Numbered from the stretch's first letter, positions 39,753 to 50,048 are shown. The stretch: 64,000 nt of DNA from Rhodanobacter sp. ANJX3 (GCF_014200755.1 NZ_JACHCM010000011.1:26552-90551); one strand, 5' to 3'. Notes: generated by a model not told the origin, from the sequence alone. Made by a program: numbers and translations.

Positions 39753-42700
39753 ATGGCTGCATCGCGTTGGCGTCAAGGTGTGTTCGCGCTTGTCTTGCTG
39801 GTCACCTGTGCCGGCGGCATGGCTCAGGTCGACCCATCGACCAAGGCGCCGATCGCGCGCATGCCGGGTATGACTGGGCCGGTGTCGACGCTGCCCGCAC
39901 TCGACCCGGTATCGACCTCCACCACGCCAGCACCGCTGGCGACGCCGCAGTTTCGCCGCTACGGCGTCGACGAGGGCGTGCTGCGCGGGTCGGTGTACGC
40001 GGTGGCGCAGGATCGTCACGGACTTATGTGGTTCGGCTCGGCCGCCGGCTTGATGCGCTACGACGGTGTCAGCTTTCAGGCGTTTCGCAACGCGCCGGAC
40101 GACCTTCGCTCGCTGCCGGCCAACCAGAGCTACGCGCTCTACGTCGATCGCGACAACAAGATATGGGCCGGCGGCATCTCGACGGGCCTGATCGTCTACG
40201 ACCAGCTGACCGAGCGCTTCCAGCAATGGACGCACGACGATGCCAAACCTTCCAGCCTTGCCGACAACGAAGTGTGGGGAATGACCCAGACGACCGACGG
40301 CCAGCTGTGGGTCGCCACGGGCGAAGGACTCGACCGCATGCGCAAGGACGGTCAGGGCTTCGATCATGTTCCGCTGGATATCGATGGCACGCAAGCCGCC
40401 TCCTTCGGCGAAACCCGCGCGCTGCTGTCCGAATCCGATGGCCGGCTCTGGATTGGTACCGCGAAGGGCCTGTATCTGCGCAGCGCCGGCGGCCGCCTGC
40501 GCCGAATCGCTATCGATCCGGCGTTTCATGGCAATCCGGGCAAGATCTGGCGCATCGAAGGCGGCCTCGCCGATCCGCAGCAGCGCGAGGTTCGCGTGGC
40601 GATCGATGGCGGTCTGCTGATCATTCACGACGACCTCGTCGCGCACCCATTCGCGCCGCAGGTGCTGTCCTCACTGCGCGTGGTGAGCAGCACGCGTGAT
40701 GCGCAATCTCGACTGTGGATCGCCACAGTCAGCGGCATGCTGCTGGACGAGGGCAACGGCCGGCTGCAGCCCATCACCGGACAGCCGCTGCTACCCGGCG
40801 GGCTGCCCAGCAACAAGATCTGGCAGACCATGCTGGATAGGGAAGGCGGACTATGGATTACGTTCGACCAGTCCAGCGTGGCGTATCTGCCGCCGGCGTG
40901 GAACGGCTTTACCCGCTTTACCCACATACCGGACGATCCGAACAGCCTCAGCGGTATCGCTGCATCGGCCATGGCTTTTGCGCGCGACGGACTGCTGTGG
41001 GTCGGCGGCAACGATGGCTGGATAGACAAGCTCGATGTAGGCACCAGCACGGTCACGCACGTCATTCGCGATATGCATACGCAGATCATCGCGATGGCGG
41101 AAGATCCGCGCGGCCGCCTGTGGATCGTCAGTTCCGGCGCGTTGCACGTACTCGATCACGGAAAACTCATTGCCGTACCTGCCGGCGATTCGCCCATGCA
41201 GCGACCGGTGCTGATCGTCGTTGCCGACGATGGCACAGCCTACGTCGCTTCTTGGGGCGGTGGCGTTGTGGCCGTCAATCCAGACACGCTGGCGATCACG
41301 CCATTGCGTCTCGAAGCAGGCGCGTCGCCGTCGGTGACCGACGACACCTTGCTGCCGGAACAAATCAGCTTTCATGCGGGCACTCTCTGGTATGTCAGCA
41401 ACGGCGGCTTGCTGTGCTGGGATGCTTCGGCGAAGGAATTCGTCTTCGTGCCGGGTGTACCGCAAACCACTGTACGCGGTGCTGCATTCGACGCCACGGG
41501 GTTCTGGCTGCTTGAATCGTCGACCATCGCGCACTACCGCTATGCCAGCGGCCGTGCTGTGCGCGACGACATCATCGATTTCAAGCACGAGCCGTTTGTC
41601 TCGGATCTGGTCGACATGCAGGTCGATCGCCTGGGGCATCTCTGGCTTTTGGCCAATCCCGGCCTGTTTCGTTTCGACGCGGTCAGTCGCCGCTTTCAAT
41701 CGTTCGGTCCCTCACAAGGTCTCTCCAACGCGGACTTCAGCGGCGCAATGGTTGCCGAGGACGGTACGATCTTCGCGACCAACAGTGCCGGCGTGCTGAT
41801 GTTCCAGCCCGAGCATCTCACCGCGATGAATAACGCGGCCGCATCGCCGCCGCTGATCTTGACCCGCGTAAGCGTGCGCAGGGAGGGGGATGTTTATGAA
41901 CTGCCGCTTGCCGGTGGCGCGATATCGCTGGGTTGGCGCGATCGCGACCTGCGGGTGGACGTGCGCGCCGCGTCCTTCATCAGTCCGAAAGGCAACCACT
42001 ACCGGTTCAAGCTCGGCGGTTTCGACAACGGCTGGGTCAATGTGGACAGCCGCGGCGAGCGCGATTTCGCCGGGCTACCTGCCGGAAACTATACGTTACA
42101 GGTGCAGGGCGCCGGCGAGAACAGTGCGTGGAGCAGCCTGCCGACGCCGCTGCGGATTTCCGTACAGGCGCCGCCGTGGAATCGCTGGTGGGCGTGGGCC
42201 TCCTACGTACTGATGATCCTCTTTACCGCCGGCCTGGTCCTGCGCGGCTGGCGTCGGCGCCTGGCGCAGCGTCATCGCATGCAGATGATCGAGCAGCAGC
42301 GGCAGCTGGCCGAGGCGGCTAGCGCAGCGAAGACGCAGTTCCTGGCCACGCTCAGCCATGAAATCCGTACACCGATGACCGGCGTGATGGGCATGGCCGA
42401 ATTGATGTTGACCACGCCACTGACTCCGCTGCAGCACGATTACACCAAGGCGATGCAGCGATCCGGCGGCATGCTGCTGAAGCTGCTCAACGACGCGCTC
42501 GACCTGGCCCGCATCGAGGCCGGGCGGCTGGAGCTGGAGCCTGCGCCGTTCGACCCGCGGCAGCTGCTGGACGACGTCAGCCAACTGGAGCAGGGCCTGG
42601 CGCATATGAAGGGCATCCGTTTCGTGCTCGATGTGGCGCCCGATCTGCCCAAGTGCGTGATCGGCGACGCGGTGCGCATCAAGCAGGTGCTGCTCAATCT

Positions 42701-43433
42701 GGCCAACAACGCGCTGAAATTCACCGAGCGCGGCAGCGTGACACTGCGCGCGCAGCGTACGGCGCAGGGTCTGGTTTTCAGCATCAGCGACACTGGGCCG
42801 GGTATTCCCGAAGCGAGCCGGGCGCGCCTGTTTCAGCGCTTCGAGCAGGAAGATGGGCCGCATCGCGGTGCCGGCAGCGGCCTGGGTCTGGCGATCTGCC
42901 GCGAGCTGGTGGAAATGATGAGCGGCAGCATCGAGCTGGAGTCGCGCGTGGGTCACGGCAGCAGCTTCCATGTACGTCTGCCGCTGTCCGAGCCGGCGCC
43001 GGTCCAGCACTCGCCGGCCGTCGCCACGGCGCATCGCCGCTATCGCCTGCTGCTGGTCGAAGACGACACCATCATCGCCGCGGTGATTTCCGGACTGCTC
43101 GAACAGCAGGGCCACACGGTGCGGCATGTAGCCAACGGTTTGGCCGCGCTGGCTGAGCTGGGACACGCCAGCTTCGATGCGGTGCTGCTCGATCTGGATC
43201 TGCCAGGCGTGGACGGCTTCCAGATCGCCCGGTTGATTCGCCAGCGCGAACACGACGGCCAGCGCCTGCCGATCGTGGCGGTGACAGCGCGTTCGGGTAG
43301 CGAGGACGAGATGCGCGCACAGGCGGCGGGTATGGACGACTTTCTGCGCAAACCGCTCAGCGGCGAGCAGCTGGCGCAGGTGCTGGCACGCGTGATCGCT
43401 CGCACACAGGAGGTGACCGACGACGAGCCTTGA
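39753..43433 (+). CDS. Propeller-sensor hybrid histidine kinase (one-protein two-component system)
   Basis: 1226 residues. Signal peptide 1-25. A large periplasmic beta-propeller of two-component-regulator repeats covers about 60-690 (motifs DRHGLMWFGSAAGLMRYD, DGQLWVATGEGLDRM, DGRLWIGTAKGLYL). A Y_Y_Y domain is at about 700-780 (YRFKLGGFDNGWVNVD), then a TM near 800-820. Cytoplasmic HisKA (LSHEIRTPM), HATPase (LLNLANNALKF, GSGLGLAIC) and one receiver (LLDLDLPGVDG) follow. No DNA-binding domain is attached, unlike Bacteroides HTCS. Start set by GGGGGA before ATG 39753. The ligand is unknown. Confidence 0.92.
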   Translation: MAASRWRQGVFALVLLVTCAGGMAQVDPSTKAPIARMPGMTGPVSTLPALDPVSTSTTPAPLATPQFRRYGVDEGVLRGSVYAVAQDRHGLMWFGSAAGLMRYDGVSFQAFRNAPDDLRSLPANQSYALYVDRDNKIWAGGISTGLIVYDQLTERFQQWTHDDAKPSSLADNEVWGMTQTTDGQLWVATGEGLDRMRKDGQGFDHVPLDIDGTQAASFGETRALLSESDGRLWIGTAKGLYLRSAGGRLRRIAIDPAFHGNPGKIWRIEGGLADPQQREVRVAIDGGLLIIHDDLVAHPFAPQVLSSLRVVSSTRDAQSRLWIATVSGMLLDEGNGRLQPITGQPLLPGGLPSNKIWQTMLDREGGLWITFDQSSVAYLPPAWNGFTRFTHIPDDPNSLSGIAASAMAFARDGLLWVGGNDGWIDKLDVGTSTVTHVIRDMHTQIIAMAEDPRGRLWIVSSGALHVLDHGKLIAVPAGDSPMQRPVLIVVADDGTAYVASWGGGVVAVNPDTLAITPLRLEAGASPSVTDDTLLPEQISFHAGTLWYVSNGGLLCWDASAKEFVFVPGVPQTTVRGAAFDATGFWLLESSTIAHYRYASGRAVRDDIIDFKHEPFVSDLVDMQVDRLGHLWLLANPGLFRFDAVSRRFQSFGPSQGLSNADFSGAMVAEDGTIFATNSAGVLMFQPEHLTAMNNAAASPPLILTRVSVRREGDVYELPLAGGAISLGWRDRDLRVDVRAASFISPKGNHYRFKLGGFDNGWVNVDSRGERDFAGLPAGNYTLQVQGAGENSAWSSLPTPLRISVQAPPWNRWWAWASYVLMILFTAGLVLRGWRRRLAQRHRMQMIEQQRQLAEAASAAKTQFLATLSHEIRTPMTGVMGMAELMLTTPLTPLQHDYTKAMQRSGGMLLKLLNDALDLARIEAGRLELEPAPFDPRQLLDDVSQLEQGLAHMKGIRFVLDVAPDLPKCVIGDAVRIKQVLLNLANNALKFTERGSVTLRAQRTAQGLVFSISDTGPGIPEASRARLFQRFEQEDGPHRGAGSGLGLAICRELVEMMSGSIELESRVGHGSSFHVRLPLSEPAPVQHSPAVATAHRRYRLLLVEDDTIIAAVISGLLEQQGHTVRHVANGLAALAELGHASFDAVLLDLDLPGVDGFQIARLIRQREHDGQRLPIVAVTARSGSEDEMRAQAAGMDDFLRKPLSGEQLAQVLARVIARTQEVTDDEP

Positions 43434-43448
43434 GCGCGTCGTTACGGC

Positions 43449-43871
43449 CTACATGTCGAACTTTTTCAGCTCGAAGCCCATCTGCTGGTATTCACGCCAG
43501 CGCACGCGTGAGCCATCGCGTTCGGCCGGATCGGCGGCGACCACTTCGAGCACGCGCTGAAACTGGCCGGTGGCGCAGCCATCGCGCAGATTGATCAGCA
43601 GCGGACGATCGGCCGTCTCGATGCCTGGTGGCACGATCAGCACGGCCGTATCCGCGTCGTCGTCATCGCCGGCCAGCTGATGCGGAATCCACACGTCTTC
43701 GTCGAACGCCCAAAGCAGCTCGTCGATCGCTTCGGCCTGTTCGAAGTCGCGGGTCAGGATCAGCGTCGGCTGCTGGGCTGCGAACGCCTTTTTGGTCAGC
43801 TCGCACACGAGCAGCAGCGGCTGCTCGCGAAAGCGCGGCTTGTCGATGAGGTAGAAGTCGGCGCGGGGCAT
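43449..43871 (-). CDS. holC: DNA polymerase III subunit chi
   Basis: 140 residues, typical for HolC, which links the clamp loader (via psi) to single-strand binding protein. Visible family features: N-terminal ADFYLIDKPRF, VCELTKKAFAAQQPTLILT, DELLWAFDEDVWIPHQLAGD and the RWREYQQMGFEL C-terminus. It starts 17 bp after pepA on the same strand, a conserved pepA-holC pairing in proteobacteria. Confidence 0.93.
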   Translation of the reverse strand: MPRADFYLIDKPRFREQPLLLVCELTKKAFAAQQPTLILTRDFEQAEAIDELLWAFDEDVWIPHQLAGDDDDADTAVLIVPPGIETADRPLLINLRDGCATGQFQRVLEVVAADPAERDGSRVRWREYQQMGFELKKFDM

Positions 43872-43888
43872 TCGAATCGAATCGGAAA

Positions 43889-45379
43889 TTAAGCGATCCG
43901 GTCCATCAGCCACTGCGTCAGCAGCGCGACCGGCCGACCGGTGGCCAATCCTTTGCGACCCTCGTCCCACGCCGTGCCGGCGATATCCAGATGTGCCCAG
44001 CGCTGGCCTTCGGTGAAGCGCGAGAGGAAGCAGCCGGCAGTGATCGCACCGGCGCTCTTGCCGCCGATATTGGCGATATCGGCAAAGCCCGAATCGAGCT
44101 GGACCTGGTAGTCGTCCCACAGCGGCAGGCGCCAGGCGCGATCGAGTGTTTTCTCACCGGCCGCGATCAGTTCCGCGGCCAGATCGTCGTGCTTGCTCAT
44201 CAGGCCGGTAGCGTGTTTGCCCAGCGCTACAACGCAGGCGCCGGTGAGCGTGGCGGCATCGATGATGGTGTGCGGGTGGAAGGTCTGGGCGGTATAGGTC
44301 AGCGCGTCGCACAGGATCAGGCGGCCTTCGGCATCGGTGTTGAGCACTTCGATGGTCAGGCCGGACAGGCTGGTGATCACGTCGCTGGGGCGGTATGCGT
44401 CGCCGTCGGGCATGTTTTCCACCGCCGGCACCACGCAGACCAGGTTGACCTTCAGCTCCATTTTCACGGCGGCGATAAACGCGCCCAGCACGGCCGCGGC
44501 ACCGCCCATGTCGAACTTCATCTCTTCCATGCCCGGGCCGGGCTTGAGGCTGATGCCGCCGGTATCGAACGTGACGCCCTTGCCGACAAAGGCATATGGC
44601 TTGTCGCCCTCGTTGCCGTTCTTGTATTCCAGCACCACCAGCTTGGGCTTGTTGACCGAACCGCGCGCCACGGCCAGCAGCGAGCCGAAGCCGAGTCGCT
44701 CCATTTCCACGTGGTCGAGCACGCGGCAGTCGACCTTGTCGCCCTGGCCATCCGCAAACGTCTGCGCCTGTTCGGCGATGTAGGCCGGGTTGCAGATGTT
44801 CGGCGGCAGGTTGGCCAGTTCGCGGGTGAATTCGATGCCGGCTGCAAGCGCGCACGCCTGGTCGAGTCCGGTCTGCGCGTCGGCGTTGCCGGCAAAGCTG
44901 ACGTTGGTGAGGGTGACCTGCTTGCTCTTGTCGCGTGGCTTGAAGGTCGCGGTATAGCGGTACGCTGCGTGGTCGGTCGTCAGCGCGGCAATGCGCACGC
45001 GCCACGCGCTGTCGCGCCCGGGCACGTCGACTTCGGTGAGGTACGACACGGCGTCGGCCACCGGCAACTTGCCCAGCGCGCGGGCCGCTTCGATGCTCAC
45101 TTTCTGGTAGCGCGCCTCGTCGAAAGTCTTCTGCGAGCCCAGCCCAATCACCAGTACGCGCTTGGCGGTCACGCCATGCGGCGCGAACAACAGCGTGGTC
45201 GAGCCGGCCTTGCCGGTGATGTCACCGCTTTCCACCTGGCGCTTGATGACGCCTTCCGCGGCGCTGTCCACGCGCGCAGCAGCGCTGGTCAGCATGCCTT
45301 GCTCATACACGCCCACCAGGATGCAGGCGGTGTCGACGGTTTCGGGGGCGGCGGTGCCGAGGCTGAACTGAAGTGTCAT
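43889..45379 (-). CDS. pepA: Leucyl aminopeptidase (cytosol aminopeptidase)
   Basis: 496 residues, M17 family. Two-metal active site motifs are [18 protein letters not shown] (Lys and Asp, near 265-280) and the signature NTDAEGRL (near 345). The N-terminal macro-like domain covers 1-170. It removes N-terminal residues, and in E. coli PepA also binds DNA at carAB and cer sites. It is divergent from lptF (98 bp between starts) and precedes holC. Confidence 0.97.
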   Translation of the reverse strand: MTLQFSLGTAAPETVDTACILVGVYEQGMLTSAAARVDSAAEGVIKRQVESGDITGKAGSTTLLFAPHGVTAKRVLVIGLGSQKTFDEARYQKVSIEAARALGKLPVADAVSYLTEVDVPGRDSAWRVRIAALTTDHAAYRYTATFKPRDKSKQVTLTNVSFAGNADAQTGLDQACALAAGIEFTRELANLPPNICNPAYIAEQAQTFADGQGDKVDCRVLDHVEMERLGFGSLLAVARGSVNKPKLVVLEYKNGNEGDKPYAFVGKGVTFDTGGISLKPGPGMEEMKFDMGGAAAVLGAFIAAVKMELKVNLVCVVPAVENMPDGDAYRPSDVITSLSGLTIEVLNTDAEGRLILCDALTYTAQTFHPHTIIDAATLTGACVVALGKHATGLMSKHDDLAAELIAAGEKTLDRAWRLPLWDDYQVQLDSGFADIANIGGKSAGAITAGCFLSRFTEGQRWAHLDIAGTAWDEGRKGLATGRPVALLTQWLMDRIA

Positions 45380-45477
45380 CGGGTGTTTCCTGTGCGGGCG
45401 CGACAGCGGTCGAACCGGCTAGACTTAAGGTTTGCCGACCGTATCGGTCATGGCGAAGGATCGATCAAGTTTATCTC

Positions 45478-46587
45478 ATGCTGAGCATTCTCGACCGCTA
45501 TTTCCTACGCGAGCTGGCGCAAACCGTAGCCGCCACCGTGGTCGTGCTGCTGGTGGTGGTGGCAGGCAGCGCGTTTGCCAAGGTGCTGCAGCAGGTCGCC
45601 AACGGCAGCTTTCCGGCCAGCGTGATGTTTCAGGTGCTGGGCCTGCAGACGCTCGATGGACTGACCAATATGGTGCCGCTGGCCAGCTTTCTCGGTGTGC
45701 TCATGGGCCTTGGCCGCATGTATCGGGAAAGCGAGATGCACGTGCTTGCCTCCTCCGGCATGGGGCCGGGCGGATTGCTCAAGCCGGTGCTGATTCTCAG
45801 CGCGGTGCTGGTGGTCATTACGGCAGCCGTTTCGCTGTGGGTGGGCCCGTGGGCGGTCAGCACCAGCAACAACATGGTGGCGGTGGCCAACCGCTCGGTG
45901 ATCGCGGCCGGCCTGGATGCGGGGCGCTTTACCGATCTGCCCGGCAAGGGCGGCATCATCTTTGTCGACACGCTGAGCCGCGACGGCAGCAAGCTCGGCC
46001 ACGCCTTCGTCGAAACGCAGCGCGATGCGGCCGGCGGCGCCCTGCATCTGAAGGTGGTGAGCGCCGACCACGGCGAGTTGTATCAGGAAAGCAACGGTTC
46101 GGACCGCTTCATCACCTTCCGCACCGGCTGGCAGTACGACATACCGCTGGGCGCGGACAACTGGCGCAAGATGCAGTACGAGCGCAACGACACGTCGCTT
46201 TCCAGCGTGCAGTCCGATGACGACGACAACGATCCGAGTCACTCGATGGATACGCTGACCTTGCTGCGGTCGCACGATCCTCTGGCACGCGCCGAGCTTG
46301 CCTGGCGCGTCAATTCGCCACCGCTGACCCTGGTGCTGCTGCTGCTGGCGCTGCCGCTGTCACGCCAGAGTCCACGCGAGCCGCGCTATGGTCGTCTGTT
46401 TCTCGCCATCGTGACTTTCTATCTTTATTACGTCGTGTTGGCGCTGTGCCGCGGCCAGATCGCCAAAGGGCACTGGCACAGCGAGGCACCGATGTGGGCA
46501 CTGCATGTCCTGGTCATATCGATAGCCGGCTGGCTGCTGTGGAAGCAGTATTCGCCACGCAGGCTTCGTGCGAGCCAGCGCGCATGA
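45478..46587 (+). CDS. lptF: LPS export ABC transporter permease LptF
   Basis: 369 residues. Six transmembrane helices: three N-terminal (about 12-110), then a periplasmic beta-jellyroll domain (about 125-270), then three C-terminal. The N-terminus LDRYFLRELAQT and the TNMVPLASFLGVLMGLGRMYRESEM coupling region are diagnostic. With LptG and LptB2 it extracts LPS from the inner membrane. ATG 45478 starts the conserved MLSILDRYF. lptG follows 10 bp later. Confidence 0.96.
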   Translation: MLSILDRYFLRELAQTVAATVVVLLVVVAGSAFAKVLQQVANGSFPASVMFQVLGLQTLDGLTNMVPLASFLGVLMGLGRMYRESEMHVLASSGMGPGGLLKPVLILSAVLVVITAAVSLWVGPWAVSTSNNMVAVANRSVIAAGLDAGRFTDLPGKGGIIFVDTLSRDGSKLGHAFVETQRDAAGGALHLKVVSADHGELYQESNGSDRFITFRTGWQYDIPLGADNWRKMQYERNDTSLSSVQSDDDDNDPSHSMDTLTLLRSHDPLARAELAWRVNSPPLTLVLLLLALPLSRQSPREPRYGRLFLAIVTFYLYYVVLALCRGQIAKGHWHSEAPMWALHVLVISIAGWLLWKQYSPRRLRASQRA

Positions 46588-46597
46588 GCGAGCTGAC

Positions 46598-47695
46598 ATG
46601 AGCGTGTTCAATATCAAGCGCGTCGATCGGTTGGTGATGATGAGCGTCATCGGCTCGGTGCTGATGGTGTGGCTGGTTCTGACAGGGTTCGATGCAGTGA
46701 CCCAGTTCCTGCGCCAGCTCGAAAGCGTCGGCAAGAACGGTTATACGCTGAATAACGCGATCGTCTATGTGATGGTGACGTTCCCGCGCCGGCTTTACGA
46801 GATGTTCCCCAACGCGGCACTGATCGGCGGCCTGCTGGGGCTGGGCGGCCTGGCTTCGACCGGCGAGCTGACCGCGCTGCGCGCGGCCGGCATGTCGCGC
46901 TTGCGCATCGCCATCTCGGCGGTTGGCGTGGTGACGCTGCTGATCATCGGCGTGGTCATCATGGGTGAAACGATCGGCCCGTGGGGAGACCAGAAAGCGC
47001 AGTCCATGCAACTGCGCATGAAGAACGCCAATGTCGGTTCCACCAGCAGCGGCACCTGGGCGCGTGACGGCAACAACTTCATCAACGCGCGCGGCAGCAT
47101 GCTGACCAGTCACGAGGGCATCAGCAGCGTCGAGCTGGCCGATGTGCGCATCTTCACCATGACGCCGGACGGCCAGCTGACCCGGTTCGAATGGGCCAAG
47201 TCGGCCGAACACAACGGCAAGCACTGGCTGCTCAAGGATGTGCGTGACAGTACGCTGGATGCGACCGGCGTACACACCACCACGCTCGCCACCCAGCCGT
47301 GGGCTACCGGCCTCAACCCGCAGGTGCTGGCGCAGTCGATCATCCTGCCGCAGTACCTCTCCATGCGCGACTTGCGGCGCAATATCCGCTATCGCGCCGC
47401 CAACGGCGAATCGCCCGGTGTCTATGCCGTCGCCTTCTGGGGCCGTGCGCTGTATCCGCTCAGCGTACTGGTACTGGTGCTGTGCGCCATGCCGTTCGCG
47501 TTCGGCGCGTTGCGCTCGGGCGGCCTCGGCAAGCGTATTTTCATCGGCATGCTGCTGGCGATCGGCTGGTACTTTCTGCAGAAGGCGATGGTCAACTTCG
47601 GTACCGTCTACGGCATGCCGCCGCTGCTGGCGAACCTGCTGCCTATTCTGATACTCGCCACGGCAGGCTGGTTGTATTTCCGCCGCAGCGGCTGA
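46598..47695 (+). CDS. lptG: LPS export ABC transporter permease LptG
   Basis: 365 residues with the same six-helix plus jellyroll layout as LptF. The coupling region reads PRRLYEMFPNAALIGGLLGLGGLASTGELTALRAAGMS. The C-terminal helices contain SGGLGKRIFIGMLLAIGWYFLQ. It pairs with LptF in the LptB2FGC transporter. ATG 46598 is 10 bp after the lptF stop; ltaE follows after 65 bp. Confidence 0.96.
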   Translation: MSVFNIKRVDRLVMMSVIGSVLMVWLVLTGFDAVTQFLRQLESVGKNGYTLNNAIVYVMVTFPRRLYEMFPNAALIGGLLGLGGLASTGELTALRAAGMSRLRIAISAVGVVTLLIIGVVIMGETIGPWGDQKAQSMQLRMKNANVGSTSSGTWARDGNNFINARGSMLTSHEGISSVELADVRIFTMTPDGQLTRFEWAKSAEHNGKHWLLKDVRDSTLDATGVHTTTLATQPWATGLNPQVLAQSIILPQYLSMRDLRRNIRYRAANGESPGVYAVAFWGRALYPLSVLVLVLCAMPFAFGALRSGGLGKRIFIGMLLAIGWYFLQKAMVNFGTVYGMPPLLANLLPILILATAGWLYFRRSG

Positions 47696-47760
47696 TTCCG
47701 GTTTCGCCAATCGCAAGCCTTACCCGCTTAATTTTTCAATTCAAACTGCGAGAGTCCGCC

Positions 47761-48780
47761 ATGCGAGTTGTCGATTTACGCAGCGACACGGTCACTCAGC
47801 CGACGCAGGCCATGCGCGAAACGATGTTGCTGGCCGATGTCGGTGACGATGTCTACGGCGAAGATCCCACCGTCAACGCACTGCAGCAGCGACTGGCCGG
47901 CGATCTCGGTTTCGAGGCCGGTTTGTTCGTACCGACCGGTACCCAGTCCAACCTGCTGGCCCTGATGGCGCACTGCGAGCGCGGCGACGAATATCTGGTC
48001 GGTGCCGACGCACATACCTTTCGCTGGGAAGGTGGCGGTGCCGCCGTACTCGGTTCCATCCAGCCGCAGCCGATTCCGCAGGACGCCGATGGCACGCTGC
48101 CGCTGGACAAGGTGCTCGCGGCGATCAAACCGGTCGATCCACATTTTCCCCGCACCAAGCTGCTGGCACTGGAAAACACCTGGTGGGGCCGCGTGTTGCC
48201 GCAGGATTATCTGAAAGCCGCGCACGCTCTGACTCGCGAACGCGGGCTCGGGCTGCATCTCGATGGCGCACGCCTGTTCAATGCAGCGGTCGCCGGCAAC
48301 GTCCCTGCGCGCGACATCGCACAGTATTTCGACAGCGTGTCGGTGTGCCTGTCGAAGGGATTGGGCGCGCCGGTCGGTTCGGTGTTGGTCGGCTCGCAGG
48401 CGCTGATCGACAAAGCGCGGCGCTGGCGCAAGGTCGCCGGCGGCGGCTGGCGCCAGGCCGGCCTGCTCGCCGCGGCGTGCATCCACGCGCTCGATCACCA
48501 TGTCGCGCGGCTGGCCGACGATCATCGCCGCGCCGCCTATCTGGCCGGCCGCCTGCGCGAGATCGCCGGCGTCAACCTGCTGGGTCAGTTCACCAACATG
48601 GTCTACGTCGACGTGCCTGCTGATCGCCTGCGCGATTTGGACGTCCATATGAAGGCGGCCGGTATTCGCATCAGCATCGGGTATCTGCCGACGTTGCGGT
48701 TGGTGACGCATTTGGATGTGGATGATGAGGGTGTGGAGAGGGTGGTCGAGGCGTTCCGCTCGTTTTTTGCTCGCGGTTAG
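47761..48780 (+). CDS. ltaE: Low-specificity L-threonine aldolase
   Basis: 339 residues, fold-type I PLP enzyme. It splits L-threonine and L-allo-threonine to glycine and acetaldehyde. Visible features are DLRSDTVTQPT (N-terminus), VPTGTQSNLLAL, DAHTFRWEGGGAAVLG, HLDGARLFNAAVA and the Schiff-base Lys in SVCLSKGLGAPVGS (near 200). The ATG at 47761 lies 65 bp past lptG. Downstream begins the accessory island. Confidence 0.95.
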   Translation: MRVVDLRSDTVTQPTQAMRETMLLADVGDDVYGEDPTVNALQQRLAGDLGFEAGLFVPTGTQSNLLALMAHCERGDEYLVGADAHTFRWEGGGAAVLGSIQPQPIPQDADGTLPLDKVLAAIKPVDPHFPRTKLLALENTWWGRVLPQDYLKAAHALTRERGLGLHLDGARLFNAAVAGNVPARDIAQYFDSVSVCLSKGLGAPVGSVLVGSQALIDKARRWRKVAGGGWRQAGLLAAACIHALDHHVARLADDHRRAAYLAGRLREIAGVNLLGQFTNMVYVDVPADRLRDLDVHMKAAGIRISIGYLPTLRLVTHLDVDDEGVERVVEAFRSFFARG

Positions 48781-48838
48781 TCGCGCTGATTTTCGCTGGC
48801 TGTTCTTCGCGAAGCTCTTCTGTTTTATGGATTAAAGC
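48781..48838. other. Short gap between ltaE and the left island repeat
   Basis: 58 bp of AT-rich spacer. No terminator with a T-run is visible. The segment TTCGCGAAGCTCTTC just ahead of the repeat hints that repeat-like sequence begins slightly earlier. Confidence 0.4.
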
Positions 48839-49067
48839 GAAGAGCTTTCGTCCTCCTTCGGAGGGCGAGTCACTTTCTCTTGCGTGGCCAAGAGAAAGTG
48901 ACCAAAGAGAAAGCCACCCCGCTTGGCGCTTGCCGGGCATCCATGCCCGGCAAGTCCGTGAGGTGCGGCCGGGCTTTTCGACAGGGCATCCTGCCCTGAC
49001 GAAAAGGAATCGACATCCCTGTCGATTCCCCTTACGGGCCTATCGCCCCCACCTCACCGCCGCACAG
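48839..49067. repeat. Multi-hairpin repeat, left inverted copy
   Basis: 229 bp made of successive perfect hairpins: CCTCC-TTC-GGAGG; a 14-bp stem GTCACTTTCTCTTG with its complement; TTGCCGGGCAT-CC-ATGCCCGGCAA; nested CTTTTCG and CAGGGC stems; and GGAATCGACA-TCCC-TGTCGATTCC. The same sequence occurs inverted at 50168-50391 (roughly 85 percent identical by eye). The high hairpin density suggests a structured repeat family, not a gene. An 89-codon frame across it is an artefact of the repeat. Confidence 0.88.
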
Positions 49068-49232
49068 GGGCCCCATTTAAAAGCAGCGCGCATCCTGCGC
49101 GCTTGATCTGACGCAAAAAGCCTTGTCTCGCTGAGTGTCTACTTGCTTGACGCAAAGCGCACCGAGCCCGAACATCCATTGCGTATGCCTCAATCTGAGG
49201 TTTATCAAGCGCTTGGTTATTAGGGGGAAATC
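49068..49232. other. Leader of the putative cassette with a possible attC half-site
   Basis: 165 bp with lower GC than the flanks. It ends TTTATCAAGC-GCTTG-GTTATTAG (49201-49223), resembling the right half of the attC site after the gene (TTTATTCCAGC-GTTATAC). If the recombination point is at 49216, the 5' leader is only 17 bp, as is usual in integron cassettes. No full upstream attC was found. Confidence 0.4.
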
Positions 49233-50048
49233 TTGCTCGTAATTGATGCGCAAAATAGCGACTGGCCCCAAGTTCTAACTGCCATCAGTACTGTTGTGGC
49301 AGTTTTGTCCGCAGTCGTGGGTGCTTGGATATCTTGGCTTAGCGCTAGGGCCGCGCGAGAAGCTGTTAAAGAAGCTAGGCTCGGAAGAAGTTTGGAACTA
49401 GCGCCGAAGCTAATACTTGAGAAAGAGTTCTTCGATTTTCAGTTCTTCTGGCCGCATCCCGATAGCCTTAACGGTGAGCCTGTCTTCTTGGCTAGAAAGC
49501 GTTGGAAGGATACGGCTCCAACTCTACCGACTTTCTCGTTGCAGAATTTCGGGCAAAGCCCGGCACTTGAAGTAACAATAGTTTGGGAGCTGGAGGATCC
49601 CAACGGAGAGTTCGATCTGTCAGAACGCATTGGAACTCTGGGATTTTCCGTGATGGACGGCGGGGCATGTGCCGGCGAAGGTGTACCCATCAAGAGCTTG
49701 ATGTGCTCGAAGCCAGATGGCAGTGGGACTGGCCTACCGCTCTGCCACAAGTGGACTACGGACATACCCAGTTGCTCACCGAACCAGAAGCGCACTGTTG
49801 AATTCCCTGTGCACCTTCTCAATACATTTTTCCTACGGGGGCTTCAGCTGGGTGCCACTATGTCAAAGGATGCCATGGTACTAACAGCGCACATTAGTGG
49901 ATATGCGTTGGATAGAGTTCAGTACCAAAGCCAGTTCCGCTGGAAAGTCATACCGTTTTATCATGGGCAAACGAATCCAGTTGTGGTTCATGGGCATTTC
50001 TTTGAGCTGCCAATCTACCCAAAGCCAAGTGGTCCGCGAGTTGCGTAG
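49233..50048 (+). CDS. Membrane-anchored protein of unknown function, probable integron cassette gene
   Basis: 271 residues from a TTG start backed by AGGGGG five bases upstream. One N-terminal transmembrane helix (about 12-36, VLTAISTVVAVLSAVVGAWISW) is followed by a short basic/acidic linker and a large beta-rich domain (from about 60). That domain has NFGQSPALEVTIVWELEDPNG, a pattern seen in various single-helix bacterial proteins of unknown role. I do not recognise a function. Base composition is clearly lower in GC and codon use differs from both neighbours, which suggests transfer. An attC-like site begins 20 bp after the stop. Confidence 0.82.
   Translation: MLVIDAQNSDWPQVLTAISTVVAVLSAVVGAWISWLSARAAREAVKEARLGRSLELAPKLILEKEFFDFQFFWPHPDSLNGEPVFLARKRWKDTAPTLPTFSLQNFGQSPALEVTIVWELEDPNGEFDLSERIGTLGFSVMDGGACAGEGVPIKSLMCSKPDGSGTGLPLCHKWTTDIPSCSPNQKRTVEFPVHLLNTFFLRGLQLGATMSKDAMVLTAHISGYALDRVQYQSQFRWKVIPFYHGQTNPVVVHGHFFELPIYPKPSGPRVA

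Noticed and set aside
48671..48940. 89-codon minus-strand frame over the left island repeat
   Set aside because: It crosses the end of ltaE and the hairpin repeat; a repeat-derived artefact.
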